Assembly (NCBI RefSeq): GCF_003014695.1
Contig: NZ_PYAS01000004.1
Coordinates: 1-64,000 of the forward strand
Length of the DNA: 64,000 nt
From: Dyadobacter jiangsuensis
GTDB lineage: Bacteria > Bacteroidota > Bacteroidia > Cytophagales > Spirosomataceae
Reading direction: 5' to 3'
Shown here: piece after piece, positions 1-8,108 of the stretch
Numbering within the stretch: position 1 is the first letter of the stretch
How the letters are laid out: each line of letters begins with the position of its first letter
Program-made: the position numbers and the translations under genes
The notes under the pieces: generated by a model
Seen by the model: only the letters and a program-made list of their open reading frames with translations
What the model was told of the DNA's origin: nothing
Databases searched by the model: none

Positions 1-95
1 TGGTCAATTTGCTCCGAAACGGGGTGGTCAATTTCGCCCGGAACAGGTGGTCAGTTTAAACTGAAACGGGGTGGTCAATTTCACCGAATTTTCCA
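1..95. mobile_element. Terminal end of an IS21-like insertion sequence (partial)
   Basis: Four copies of TGGTCA(A/G)TTT begin at 1, 25, 48 and 72, a spacing of 23-24 bp. Arrays of this kind, the multiple transposase binding repeats at element tips, are typical of IS21-family ends in Bacteroidota. The tip probably lies at the CCA ending near 95, which gives the TG...CA terminus usual in this family. The istA/istB genes would lie to the left, outside the window, so the family assignment rests on the terminal repeats alone. The element abuts the 3' end of the dehydratase gene. Confidence 0.6.
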
Positions 96-2975
96 CTCTT
101 TGAAGCATTCGGCAAGCATATCAGAAAACCTGGACTGGCCGGCAAGGGTCTGTGTAATCTGGGTTTGGTAGATGCGGTATTTTTGGTCAAGCTGTCTGGT
201 TAGCGTGTGATCCTGGCCGAATTCAGACAGAAATGCCTGGTAGGATTCTCGTGCAAACTCGGCCTTCGATTTGATGTCTAATCCGAAATCAGCGAGCATC
301 AGGTCCATACTGTAAAGTGCGACCTGCCACCGTGCGTCGCCGGACATATCAATTGGATTGAGCGATATCACCTGAACGCTTGCAAGCGAATCCTGATGAA
401 AAATTGATTCGGTCTGCTCGTAGTCAAGGCAGCTGTAACGCTCGATTTCCCGTTCGTAGGAGTCGATCTGGATTTTTTCGATCAGGCCGTCAGCCAGCTG
501 CGCCCCAAGCGCGGACTGCACACTTGCAAGGACCGGTTGCCAGTCCCGCATCAGGCCGAGCTCAAATCTCAGCCTGAGATGATACGATGGGTCAGCATAC
601 CGGACAAAAAACCATTTGTGGATCTTTCCATCCAAAGAAAGCTGCTGGCAAAGCGCTGTTAGCGTTTGAGTCAGTAGCCGGTCAACTTGGTTGGGATCGA
701 TGTATATCTTCACATAAAGCCACTGGCTTCCCAAATGAAAGTGTTTCTGTTTGGTTAACCTAAGCTGCGCCCTTTCCGCAGAGGTTGGGGCGGCTGGCTT
801 GAAGGCGATCAGTAATTCATGAGAGAATTTACCTTCTTTACCTTTAACCGGGTGAAACCGGCTGGTTTGAAGGCATTCCTGAATTTGCAGCTGCCCGCTT
901 TTTTTAAGTTCCTTGCCAAGTAACGCCCTTGCAAAATGACTCTCGCAATCGATCAGAAGTAAATTGTCTCCCTGACAGATTTGAATGAACCTAGGAATTC
1001 GCATCTCTGTCCTTAGCCGCTGCCATAGCCAATCAGATCCGAGCGAGTCCAGTACCTTTTTACGGGTTTCGCCCTCCAGCTTCCAGCGCGCCGCGCAAAG
1101 AATCAGATGCCCATAGACGACCCGGGGCAGAAACGTAAATGTTTCAAGATGCTCCCAGTTCCATGAAATGACAGGACTGTGTTGATGTGCCAGATCCGAT
1201 AATAATTGGTATACCGGCAATCCGCGGCCGTAGTTGTGGGCTGTCGTGTTGTGCGGAATTATTCTTTTACAGAGGCGCTTGCTGGTCAGGATCATCTCTC
1301 CGTCAGCGGTAACGGACACTAGCAGATCAGTTATTGGAATCTGGTTTGACAGGGGCAATGTGGATTGACTCAGGTAGGGGATCTCATATGGGTATAGGTG
1401 CGGCCGGGCTAAAACGCTGGCGGTATCTGCGTCGGGGATGTGTGCAATTTCTGCATGCAGGTACTGCTGCTCATGGTCCCAGGTCTGTCTGGTTGCTTTT
1501 TGCAGCTGTGCATCCAGAGCCGGGTCATGTTGGGCAAACCGCGCCATTAGTTCGAGTCCTGACTCTCCGCCTGCCGCTTTTAGGTAAAATTCGAAATATC
1601 CCCGGTCGATATTCCTGCCCGAAATGGCAAGCATTTCACCCAGCAAAAAAAGACCCGTGGTCCGCAAGGGCTGCACGTTCAGCTCTTTTAAATCGCTTTC
1701 CAGAACCTGCACGCAGTATAGCTGTCTGGAAAGGGCCCGGTCGAAAATCCTTTGCTTGACCTGGCCCGTTGCCGTCATCGCATGACTGATAGGTGGCGCC
1801 TGCCAATTGAAGTCAAGTTTTTCCAGAATCCTGGCCGCATTTGCAGCTATCCCTGCATAGCGCAAGCCAATATCGCTTTCCATTAGCTCGCAAAGCGGAA
1901 CTTGACTGCTACCATATCGCAAGCCGAATTTGACTTTCAATTCATCAAGCGGTGTAGGATCTGTATTGCGCAGCTCCAAGAGACCTATCACTGCATTGAA
2001 ATCAGACGCAATGCGGCTTATCGCTGCCTTGCCTAGTTTGGCCTTACCGTCTGGCGCGATTAGCTGCGCCCGGAAAAGGGTTTTACTACTGAGCTCAGGA
2101 AAATATCTGGCAAGCGCGGTTGTCGTCTCTTTCAGCCGGCTCAGGCTGGGGTCTTTGCCGAGGCCGCAAATGAGCGCATGCAGCGTGCCGGCTTGGGGAC
2201 AGGTGGCTGCTGCTGCTTCGAGCGCCTTTAGAATGCGATTCTGAAAGTCATTGCCCGTAATGTTGGCAGAAAGCTCGCTGACCAGAAGACCGGCTTCGAC
2301 TGCGGATTTGACAAGTGCAGCCGCTTTATCTTGGGAAAGCAGCTGTGCCAGGGCGTCTGCGAGCTCACTTCTGGTACCGGGCTGTTGAGCGGTTTCCAAC
2401 AGTATGTCCAGCTCGGCAGATCGGTCTATTTCTGAAAGGACAGGGCCAGCTATCTCACTGTTGGGCTGGCTATCGATAAACCGAAATGTTTCCGGCGTCC
2501 GATAAAGGCTGCTACTAGGAAGGTAACGTATGTGGCCAGCGATACCCCGGTGCTCTTCCAGCCAGCTTGCAATGCTTTCCAGTACACTCATGTTGAGCAA
2601 AAGCGTGGTGCTGACCTGGCTGATAGCTGGGCCTGTCAGCTTGGTGGTCCTGGAAAATAGCCCGGCGCTGGTCACAGAGAACATGCCAAAAGGCGTGGCG
2701 CGGCTGCACATTCTGATCAGGTATTTGTAAGCAGAAAAAAGAATTTTCTGCCTGGCTTTCTCTGGCGTCTGCTGGCTATAGGTTTCCAGGGCAGCAAAAA
2801 GGGAAGGGGAAGCAAGATATATAGCGCTCCCAAAAGGCGAGTTTTGAAAAAGATCGAGCAGCGCTGATTCCCACTTTTGAAAATCGTCTCCGGATTGCTC
2901 GTTCAATGCGGAAAGCGTCTGCTCGGCCAGGGCTGCGCGGCGGAGCATGAAAAATTCATAAGCTTGGTGATCCAT
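81..2975 (-). CDS. LanB-type lanthipeptide dehydratase, 3' end probably truncated by an IS
   Basis: Class I lanthipeptide dehydratases use glutamyl-tRNA to dehydrate Ser/Thr in a ribosomal precursor peptide. About 964 residues follow the chosen ATG at 2975; the frame is open to another ATG at 3107, but family similarity starts at the FFMLRRAAL segment just after the 2975 start. The N-terminal domain has the family signature RATPFGMF near residues 92-99. The last ~230 residues form the SpaB_C/thiopeptide-type elimination domain (WLYVKIY, then RYADPSYHLRLRFEL). The end is odd: the last four codons and the TGA lie in sequence that looks like the IS tip, and the family's usual C-terminal tail, with an HMxxNR-like motif in many homologues, is absent. 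The protein may be about 60 residues short and inactive. No precursor peptide, cyclase or transporter is visible nearby; they could lie left of the IS. Confidence 0.85.
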   Translation of the reverse strand: MDHQAYEFFMLRRAALAEQTLSALNEQSGDDFQKWESALLDLFQNSPFGSAIYLASPSLFAALETYSQQTPEKARQKILFSAYKYLIRMCSRATPFGMFSVTSAGLFSRTTKLTGPAISQVSTTLLLNMSVLESIASWLEEHRGIAGHIRYLPSSSLYRTPETFRFIDSQPNSEIAGPVLSEIDRSAELDILLETAQQPGTRSELADALAQLLSQDKAAALVKSAVEAGLLVSELSANITGNDFQNRILKALEAAAATCPQAGTLHALICGLGKDPSLSRLKETTTALARYFPELSSKTLFRAQLIAPDGKAKLGKAAISRIASDFNAVIGLLELRNTDPTPLDELKVKFGLRYGSSQVPLCELMESDIGLRYAGIAANAARILEKLDFNWQAPPISHAMTATGQVKQRIFDRALSRQLYCVQVLESDLKELNVQPLRTTGLFLLGEMLAISGRNIDRGYFEFYLKAAGGESGLELMARFAQHDPALDAQLQKATRQTWDHEQQYLHAEIAHIPDADTASVLARPHLYPYEIPYLSQSTLPLSNQIPITDLLVSVTADGEMILTSKRLCKRIIPHNTTAHNYGRGLPVYQLLSDLAHQHSPVISWNWEHLETFTFLPRVVYGHLILCAARWKLEGETRKKVLDSLGSDWLWQRLRTEMRIPRFIQICQGDNLLLIDCESHFARALLGKELKKSGQLQIQECLQTSRFHPVKGKEGKFSHELLIAFKPAAPTSAERAQLRLTKQKHFHLGSQWLYVKIYIDPNQVDRLLTQTLTALCQQLSLDGKIHKWFFVRYADPSYHLRLRFELGLMRDWQPVLASVQSALGAQLADGLIEKIQIDSYEREIERYSCLDYEQTESIFHQDSLASVQVISLNPIDMSGDARWQVALYSMDLMLADFGLDIKSKAEFARESYQAFLSEFGQDHTLTRQLDQKYRIYQTQITQTLAGQSRFSDMLAECFKEWKIR

Positions 2976-3107
2976 CGTTGTAATTTGGGGAGTGAAAATC
3001 CCCAAATTGGGCTGTGAGTACCTTCTTTGCCATTTTAGTATACCTGGCTTGCTTAATTGTAGACCGGAGCAGATCGTTGGTTTTATCCCACTTGATCGGC
3101 CATGCAT

Positions 3108-4522
3108 ACTGTTTGGTAGCTGTCGGTTGCTGACTGGTCGACTAAATGTGTGTGTTGGAAGAGCAAAATGTGCCTTTTTAGGGGTGCGGAGAGTGCTGGG
3201 TTAACAGCTCACCGGTTGAATATGCTTGTAAGGATTTTGCTCCGAAGCAAGCGAAAACGGCATTTAAGCTAATTCTGGCCGGAGAAGACTTTCTGTAAGC
3301 CCTGCAAAAGTGTTTGGCATAACTGCGGTCTTGTGCCTGTTTTTCTAAGTTCGCGTCCTTTTGCCCTTTTGGCCGGGATTGGGGCAGAGTTTTCTTTTCT
3401 TCTTGCCTTTGATCGGATCAAAAAAGAAGCTTTCGGCAGGCTGACTCTGACTGAGCAAGAGCAAAAGGTCCGGTTCTATTTTTCATCCAAAACTCGTGTT
3501 AAGCTTTTTTCTCGGTTAAGGAAAAGGCCCGGCGTGGCGTTGGCAGGTTGGTCGAAGAGCTATACTACCAGCGCTGAGGCGATCCAGCACGCTGGCCCGG
3601 ATTACCAGGTGGTAAAAACGCCTATCTTCACCAGCCATATCCACCAGATCCATACGGAGAGCGTGATGGTTTTTCACGATGAGCTCAACTAGGTATCGGG
3701 GTAGTACGTGACCTGCCGGGCAGAAAGCGGTAAACCACCGGGCCTGGCTGGCCCAGGTTACCAGGTCGTTCAGAACCGCGACGCGTTCATCTTTTTTGAC
3801 ATAATTGCAGATGGCAAAAGCATATGCTACGAAACGGCCGGGGCGCCCGGGCATGGTGAGCGGATTCTTATCACTGTCAAAATCGACGATCATATCGTGG
3901 TTGGAAAACATGACATGATCGAACAAACATCCAAAGTTTTTACCCCGATTCTGGATACAGACTGCTATTTATTGAACCTGGAAAACGAGGATATGATTAT
4001 TCGTTTGGAATCCAAAATCGGAGGAGTGATAAAAGGTAAGTCTCTGTGTCGGTAACATTAAAAAGTTGGAAATATGTTAACTCGGCTAGTTGCGCGTGAA
4101 TTTATTTGGAGATTAATGTAGCCGCCCATAAACTGTATAGATGGAAAAACGGGGCTTATAGTTCCAATTTTTATTGTTGTCCCAGCCTGAAGTGGCTTGC
4201 CAGCGGGTGAATCAGGATGACTAAAAAGCACCGGCCAGTGGGATTTGCGCGGAGGATACACCGGTATTGGGGCGGTTATTTAATATGTTGCGATGGCGCT
4301 TGCAGGTAAAGATAATTTTAGGCCAAGGACTGGTGAGACTAGCATGCACTTGTTGACTATATCCGAGCATAATTTTGCCCAGATCAACGAATGCACCGAC
4401 AGACTTGCTTTGGAAGTTCTTTCTACTTTCCCTGTAGAGAACCTGCTTTGAAAGTGAGGCTGCCGGTGCTACTTGGCAAAAAGAATCTCAAATAGTTGAT
4501 AGAGGTTTAACTATGCCTTCCA
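3108..4522. other. 1.4-kb stretch without a convincing gene
   Basis: Open frames at 3333-3692 (+), 3516-3926 (-, TTG start) and 3708-4055 (+) overlap on opposite strands. None shows a recognisable motif, a lipobox or a good start. The sequence could be a decayed remnant of the lanthipeptide locus or of another mobile element. I found no GG-leader lanthipeptide precursor upstream of the dehydratase. Confidence 0.5.
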
Positions 4523-5497
4523 CTAATTAGGCCTGAACTTAACCACCTTATTGCTTTGCGGCTTCACGCTTTGCAAATATGCAAAAATCGCTCTGAGATC
4601 ACTTTCCTTCATGCCTGCGTACATCGTCCACGGCATAGGGGTGTTCATTTCATTCGGAGCCGGCTTGTGTGGTTTGTAACTGGAATCGGCGTAGGGTTTG
4701 AAGCGCTGTACGAAGGCATCTGCCGTCCAGGTCCCGATGCCGTTGGTTTTATCGGGAGATATATTGGCCGAAGTTGTAATGCCGTTTGGCATGATGAATT
4801 CCATACCGCCGCCGAATTCGGTTCCGGGGACTTTTTCGCCTTTCTCGCGCTTGCTATGGCATTCCACGCAGCTTGCCGCCGTAGCCACATAGCGCCCGTA
4901 GGCGATCTGATCGGTTTCCGACGGACGTTGGGTGAGGTTGGCCTTGGCAGGCATGGTGTTGATCAGGATGTTGACGGGGAAATCGTACTGCGGAGCGTCT
5001 ATGTCGTGCTGCACGGGGGCGAGCGTACGCACGTATGCGATGAGGCTGTAAATATCCTCCTGGTCGAGCTGGCCATAATTGCGGTAGGGCATAATAGGAA
5101 ACAGCGCCCTGCCGTCCTTGCTTGTGCCGGTGGTGATGGCGCGGAATACCTCACCGTCTGTCCATTTTCCGATTCCGTATGGGGTGATGTTTCTGGCATA
5201 AAACACGCCCGGGAAGCCCATATCCCTACTGAATAGCTCACCCCCGCCGCCGAAATTACCCGCAGCGAGCGGAGCCGAAAACAGCGTCCAGTCGCGGGTA
5301 CTGTGGCAATCCACGCAGACTGCGACGTGGTTGGCAAGATACTTTCCCCGTTCGATCCGTTCGGGCGTTCTTTCCACGGAAATGACCGGGGCTTCGCCGA
5401 CATCAGGAAGTGCAGTTTTTACATAGGTTGCAGCGGCCGCAGCGGCCAAAATGAGCACCACAAGGAGAATGCCCACGATTTTAAGGAGCTTTTTCAT
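4523..5497 (-). CDS. Membrane-anchored dihaem cytochrome c
   Basis: A 324-residue c-type cytochrome with an N-terminal membrane anchor or uncleaved signal (residues 1-24, Leu/Ala-rich after KK) and two haem sites: CVDCH at 61-65 and CVECH at 210-214. Likely axial methionines lie in the MPYRNY segment (M136) and the MPW segment (M288). The two halves repeat the same cytochrome c fold, as in the cytochrome subunits that accept electrons from periplasmic alcohol, aldehyde or isoquinoline-type dehydrogenases. It would act on the periplasmic face and pass electrons to the respiratory chain. It stands alone on the minus strand, divergent from the LVIVD genes. Its redox partner is not evident here; the molybdenum hydroxylase at 46-48.7 kb is a distant possibility. 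Confidence 0.9.
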   Translation of the reverse strand: MKKLLKIVGILLVVLILAAAAAATYVKTALPDVGEAPVISVERTPERIERGKYLANHVAVCVDCHSTRDWTLFSAPLAAGNFGGGGELFSRDMGFPGVFYARNITPYGIGKWTDGEVFRAITTGTSKDGRALFPIMPYRNYGQLDQEDIYSLIAYVRTLAPVQHDIDAPQYDFPVNILINTMPAKANLTQRPSETDQIAYGRYVATAASCVECHSKREKGEKVPGTEFGGGMEFIMPNGITTSANISPDKTNGIGTWTADAFVQRFKPYADSSYKPHKPAPNEMNTPMPWTMYAGMKESDLRAIFAYLQSVKPQSNKVVKFRPN

Positions 5498-5653
5498 AAA
5501 AGAGGGGTGACAGAATGGTGAATATGAGGATTGAACAAAAGGTACAATAATTCCCGTAAAGCTCCAACGCTTAGTTATTTAGCGAAAGTTGAAGAGCGGA
5601 GTTGCAACGTTTAAATGCAACGTGGTGTCTAAAATCAAAATTCAACTCCGGTC

Positions 5654-6199
5654 ATGGCCATGAAAAGAACTTTGCTTGCAAGCTGCCTCACATTGCTGAT
5701 GCTCTCATGTTATCCCAGGGACTCGGAGCCCTTTGTCGGCAATGTGAAATTCGATGGTACGGGCTACCGGCCGGTCTATAAAAATCCCGAAGAGATATCC
5801 AAAGTGGAAGTGCAGGCGGCGCAGGCGCTCAAAACACCTGGGAAGATCTATACGTTCGACCGGTATCTGTTCATCAACGAGCTCGGCAAAGGCATACATA
5901 TCATTGATAATACCGATCCTAAAAAGCCTGAAAACCTCTCGTTTGTATCGATTCTGGGTAACTACGACATTGCTGTTAAAGACAACTGGCTGTATGCCGA
6001 CAACTTCTCAAACCTGCTGGTGATAGACATCGCCAATCCCAAGGTTCCGAAAGTTGTGAAAAGTATTCCCAACGCTATTCCTGTCCATAACTACCCGCCC
6101 TTGCAGGGGATCTATTTTGAATGCGCCGACGAGAAAAAGGGCGTCGTAGTGGATTGGGAAAAGGTGGACATGGCCAAACAACCCAAATGTTACCGGTAA
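5654..6199 (+). CDS. Putative LVIVD-repeat lipoprotein
   Basis: A 181-residue predicted lipoprotein: basic start (MAMKRT), hydrophobic stretch and lipobox LMLSC with Cys at residue 19. An alternative ATG lies two codons in, at 5660. The middle holds LVIVD-like beta-propeller repeats (RYLFINELGKGIHIIDNTDP, then LLVIDIANPKVP). It is shorter than a full propeller and is followed 24 bp later by a second LVIVD lipoprotein, so the two may pair or one may derive from the other. LVIVD proteins are surface or periplasmic proteins of unknown function. It is the first gene of a three-gene run with 6224-6991 and 6988-7683. Confidence 0.8.
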   Translation: MAMKRTLLASCLTLLMLSCYPRDSEPFVGNVKFDGTGYRPVYKNPEEISKVEVQAAQALKTPGKIYTFDRYLFINELGKGIHIIDNTDPKKPENLSFVSILGNYDIAVKDNWLYADNFSNLLVIDIANPKVPKVVKSIPNAIPVHNYPPLQGIYFECADEKKGVVVDWEKVDMAKQPKCYR

Positions 6200-6223
6200 T
6201 CACTGAACGATATTGATTTAGCT

Positions 6224-6991
6224 ATGAAAAAGTTGATACCCCTTTTATTCCTCGGGCTTGCGGCGATCGGCCTGATGTTGCTGCTGAATGCATGCGATGA
6301 TAACAAAGCTGACTCGGGACCCAGCCCGCAAACCGGTGCCGGCGGTTCGATGGCCAGGTTCGCAATTACCGATAATACGCTCTACATCGTCTCGAAGCAA
6401 TCGCTCGAAGTGTACGATATCAATGATGCTGCAAATCCAACCAAAGCAGTAACCAAGAATATGGGCTTTGGAATCGAGACTATTTTTCCCTATCAGAAAA
6501 ACCTGTTCATCGGTGCGATGGATGGTATGTATATTTATGACAACGCCAAACCCAATGCGCCCGTTTTACTGTCCAAATACACGCACGTGTTTTCATGCGA
6601 TCCCGTGGTCGTGCAGGGGCGCTATGCCTACGTGACGCTGCGAGCAGGCGTGACCTGCCGGACGGGCACCGCTTTCAGCTCGCTGGATGTGATCGATATC
6701 AGCGACCCCGCCAAACCGCAATTAATAGGCAGCCACCGGATGGATTCGCCATACGGATTGGGAGTGTCAGGCAATAAACTGTTTGTCTGCGAAGGCGACA
6801 AGGGTTTTCGGATGATGGATATTAGCGAACCCAAGGTCCCAATTCAAAAGCATTTCTTCCATGAGGTCCCGGCTTATGACGTGATCGTACGGGACAACCG
6901 GTTACTCGTGACGGGTAAGGACGGCCTTTACCAGTATAAATACGATGATTCGGACAGCCTTGAATACCTCAGTAAAATCCCTGTTTTATGA
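6224..6991 (+). CDS. LVIVD-repeat beta-propeller lipoprotein
   Basis: 255 residues with signal peptide and lipobox LLNAC (Cys 24). Several LVIVD-type blades follow, for example LYIVSKQSLEVYDINDAANP, LFIGAMDGMYIYDNAKP, SLDVIDISDPAKP and LFVCEGDKGFRMMDISEP. The ISDPAxP and DISEPxxP turns are diagnostic of the family. It is probably anchored in the outer membrane or periplasm. It shares repeat type and orientation with the gene upstream and overlaps the barrel gene downstream by 4 bp (ATGA), which implies translational coupling. Function is unknown; a binding or scaffold role is inference. Confidence 0.85.
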   Translation: MKKLIPLLFLGLAAIGLMLLLNACDDNKADSGPSPQTGAGGSMARFAITDNTLYIVSKQSLEVYDINDAANPTKAVTKNMGFGIETIFPYQKNLFIGAMDGMYIYDNAKPNAPVLLSKYTHVFSCDPVVVQGRYAYVTLRAGVTCRTGTAFSSLDVIDISDPAKPQLIGSHRMDSPYGLGVSGNKLFVCEGDKGFRMMDISEPKVPIQKHFFHEVPAYDVIVRDNRLLVTGKDGLYQYKYDDSDSLEYLSKIPVL

Positions 6992-7683
6992 GAGGCACGC
7001 TATTGACCATTTTTACTTTCCTGACTTCATTTCACAGTTTCGCCCAGTTCGATGTGGAAACGGCCAAGCGGCACGTAATCGTTAAGTATTCGCCACTGCC
7101 GATGTTTGACCTGGACAATACCGTTCAGTTCGGGGTCGAAATACCTTTGGGCAAAGGGGAGTTTGCATTGCAGCAGGACTTGGGGTATGGAAATTCTTCT
7201 TTCAACGGGTGGTATAAAAACGAAAGCCGGCGGCCGGATAAAGATATTTTCAAAAGCCGGACACATTTCAAGTGGTATTTTATGGAGCGGCGCAGGATGC
7301 GCGCTTATGCCGGCCCGGAGGTTCTGTTTAAGAAAGTGGTCTATCGTGAAAACCAATGGGTAGGGCGGGAATGCGACGCGCCGTGGGGACCATGCGGATT
7401 TTTTCAGAATGAGCAGGTGAGAGTCGATAAAAACGTTGTAGCGGGGCATGCCCGTTTCGGCTGGCAGTTTATAAGCCCCGGCCGGTTTGTTTTTGACGTT
7501 TTTACGGGCGTCGGGTTCCGGCAGATTTTCGCCACATCGCATTCATCAGGCATAGCCGACTCGGAAATCCGCAGTGTTTATGACAATTGGGAATACATAA
7601 GTCCCACTAAAAACGATTTTGTCCCCAGTGCTGTTATGGGCTTCCATTTGGGCATTATTTTAGGGAAATACCGCCGGGATTGA
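6988..7683 (+). CDS. Predicted outer-membrane beta-barrel protein
   Basis: 231 residues with a cleavable signal peptide ending at SFAQ (residue 20), followed by alternating amphipathic strands with aromatic ends and turns rich in G, N and D. This is the usual look of small DUF3575-like barrels in Bacteroidota. The start overlaps the stop of the LVIVD lipoprotein by 4 bp, so the two are probably made together. Two close cysteines in the ECDAPWGPCGFF loop may form a disulphide. No specific family could be named with certainty. Confidence 0.75.
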   Translation: MRGTLLTIFTFLTSFHSFAQFDVETAKRHVIVKYSPLPMFDLDNTVQFGVEIPLGKGEFALQQDLGYGNSSFNGWYKNESRRPDKDIFKSRTHFKWYFMERRRMRAYAGPEVLFKKVVYRENQWVGRECDAPWGPCGFFQNEQVRVDKNVVAGHARFGWQFISPGRFVFDVFTGVGFRQIFATSHSSGIADSEIRSVYDNWEYISPTKNDFVPSAVMGFHLGIILGKYRRD

Positions 7684-7719
7684 GTACATTACCATTCAAT
7701 CCCTAAACATCGGACAACC

Positions 7720-8106
7720 ATGGACAATGCTATCAGTTGGTTTGAAATACCCACCGCCGACCTGGATCGTGCCACCGCTTTCTATGAATCGATTTTTCAG
7801 ATCAAATTCTTTCCACTCGACACGCCGAACCTGAAAATGCGTATGTTCCCGATCGACAATATGGCGACCGGGGTAGGAGGAGCGCTCGTATACAGCGGAG
7901 GGTTCCACAAGCCATCGGCCACCGAAGGACCATTGATTTACCTGAATGCAAATCCGGATGTCCAGATCGTGCTGGACCGCGTACCGGGTGCAGGCGGCAG
8001 GGTGATCGTTCCCAAAACACAGATCAGCCCCGAGTACGGCTACATGGCCGCATTTATCGATTCGGAGGGAAACCGGATCGCCCTGCATTCGGCGCCGGTT
8101 GCTTAG
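7720..8106 (+). CDS. VOC-superfamily (glyoxalase/bleomycin-resistance fold) protein
   Basis: A 128-residue single-module VOC protein. It begins with the family's typical WFEIPTADLDRATAFYESIF segment and ends with YMAAFIDSEGNRIALHS, in which the final Glu-Gly-Asn turn is characteristic. Such proteins are metal-dependent lyases, dioxygenases or binding proteins; no substrate can be assigned. It lies 36 bp after the barrel gene and is convergent with the TonB receptor, whose stop is 2 bp away. Confidence 0.9.
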   Translation: MDNAISWFEIPTADLDRATAFYESIFQIKFFPLDTPNLKMRMFPIDNMATGVGGALVYSGGFHKPSATEGPLIYLNANPDVQIVLDRVPGAGGRVIVPKTQISPEYGYMAAFIDSEGNRIALHSAPVA

Positions 8107-8108
8107 GT

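Noticed and set aside
3333..4055. Overlapping open frames on both strands (119, 136 and 115 residues)
   Set aside because: They overlap on opposite strands, use weak or TTG starts and show no motif; I cannot choose one as a gene.
4556..5236. 226-residue plus-strand frame opposite the cytochrome gene
   Set aside because: The cytochrome reading has two CxxCH sites and a signal; the opposite frame is its shadow.
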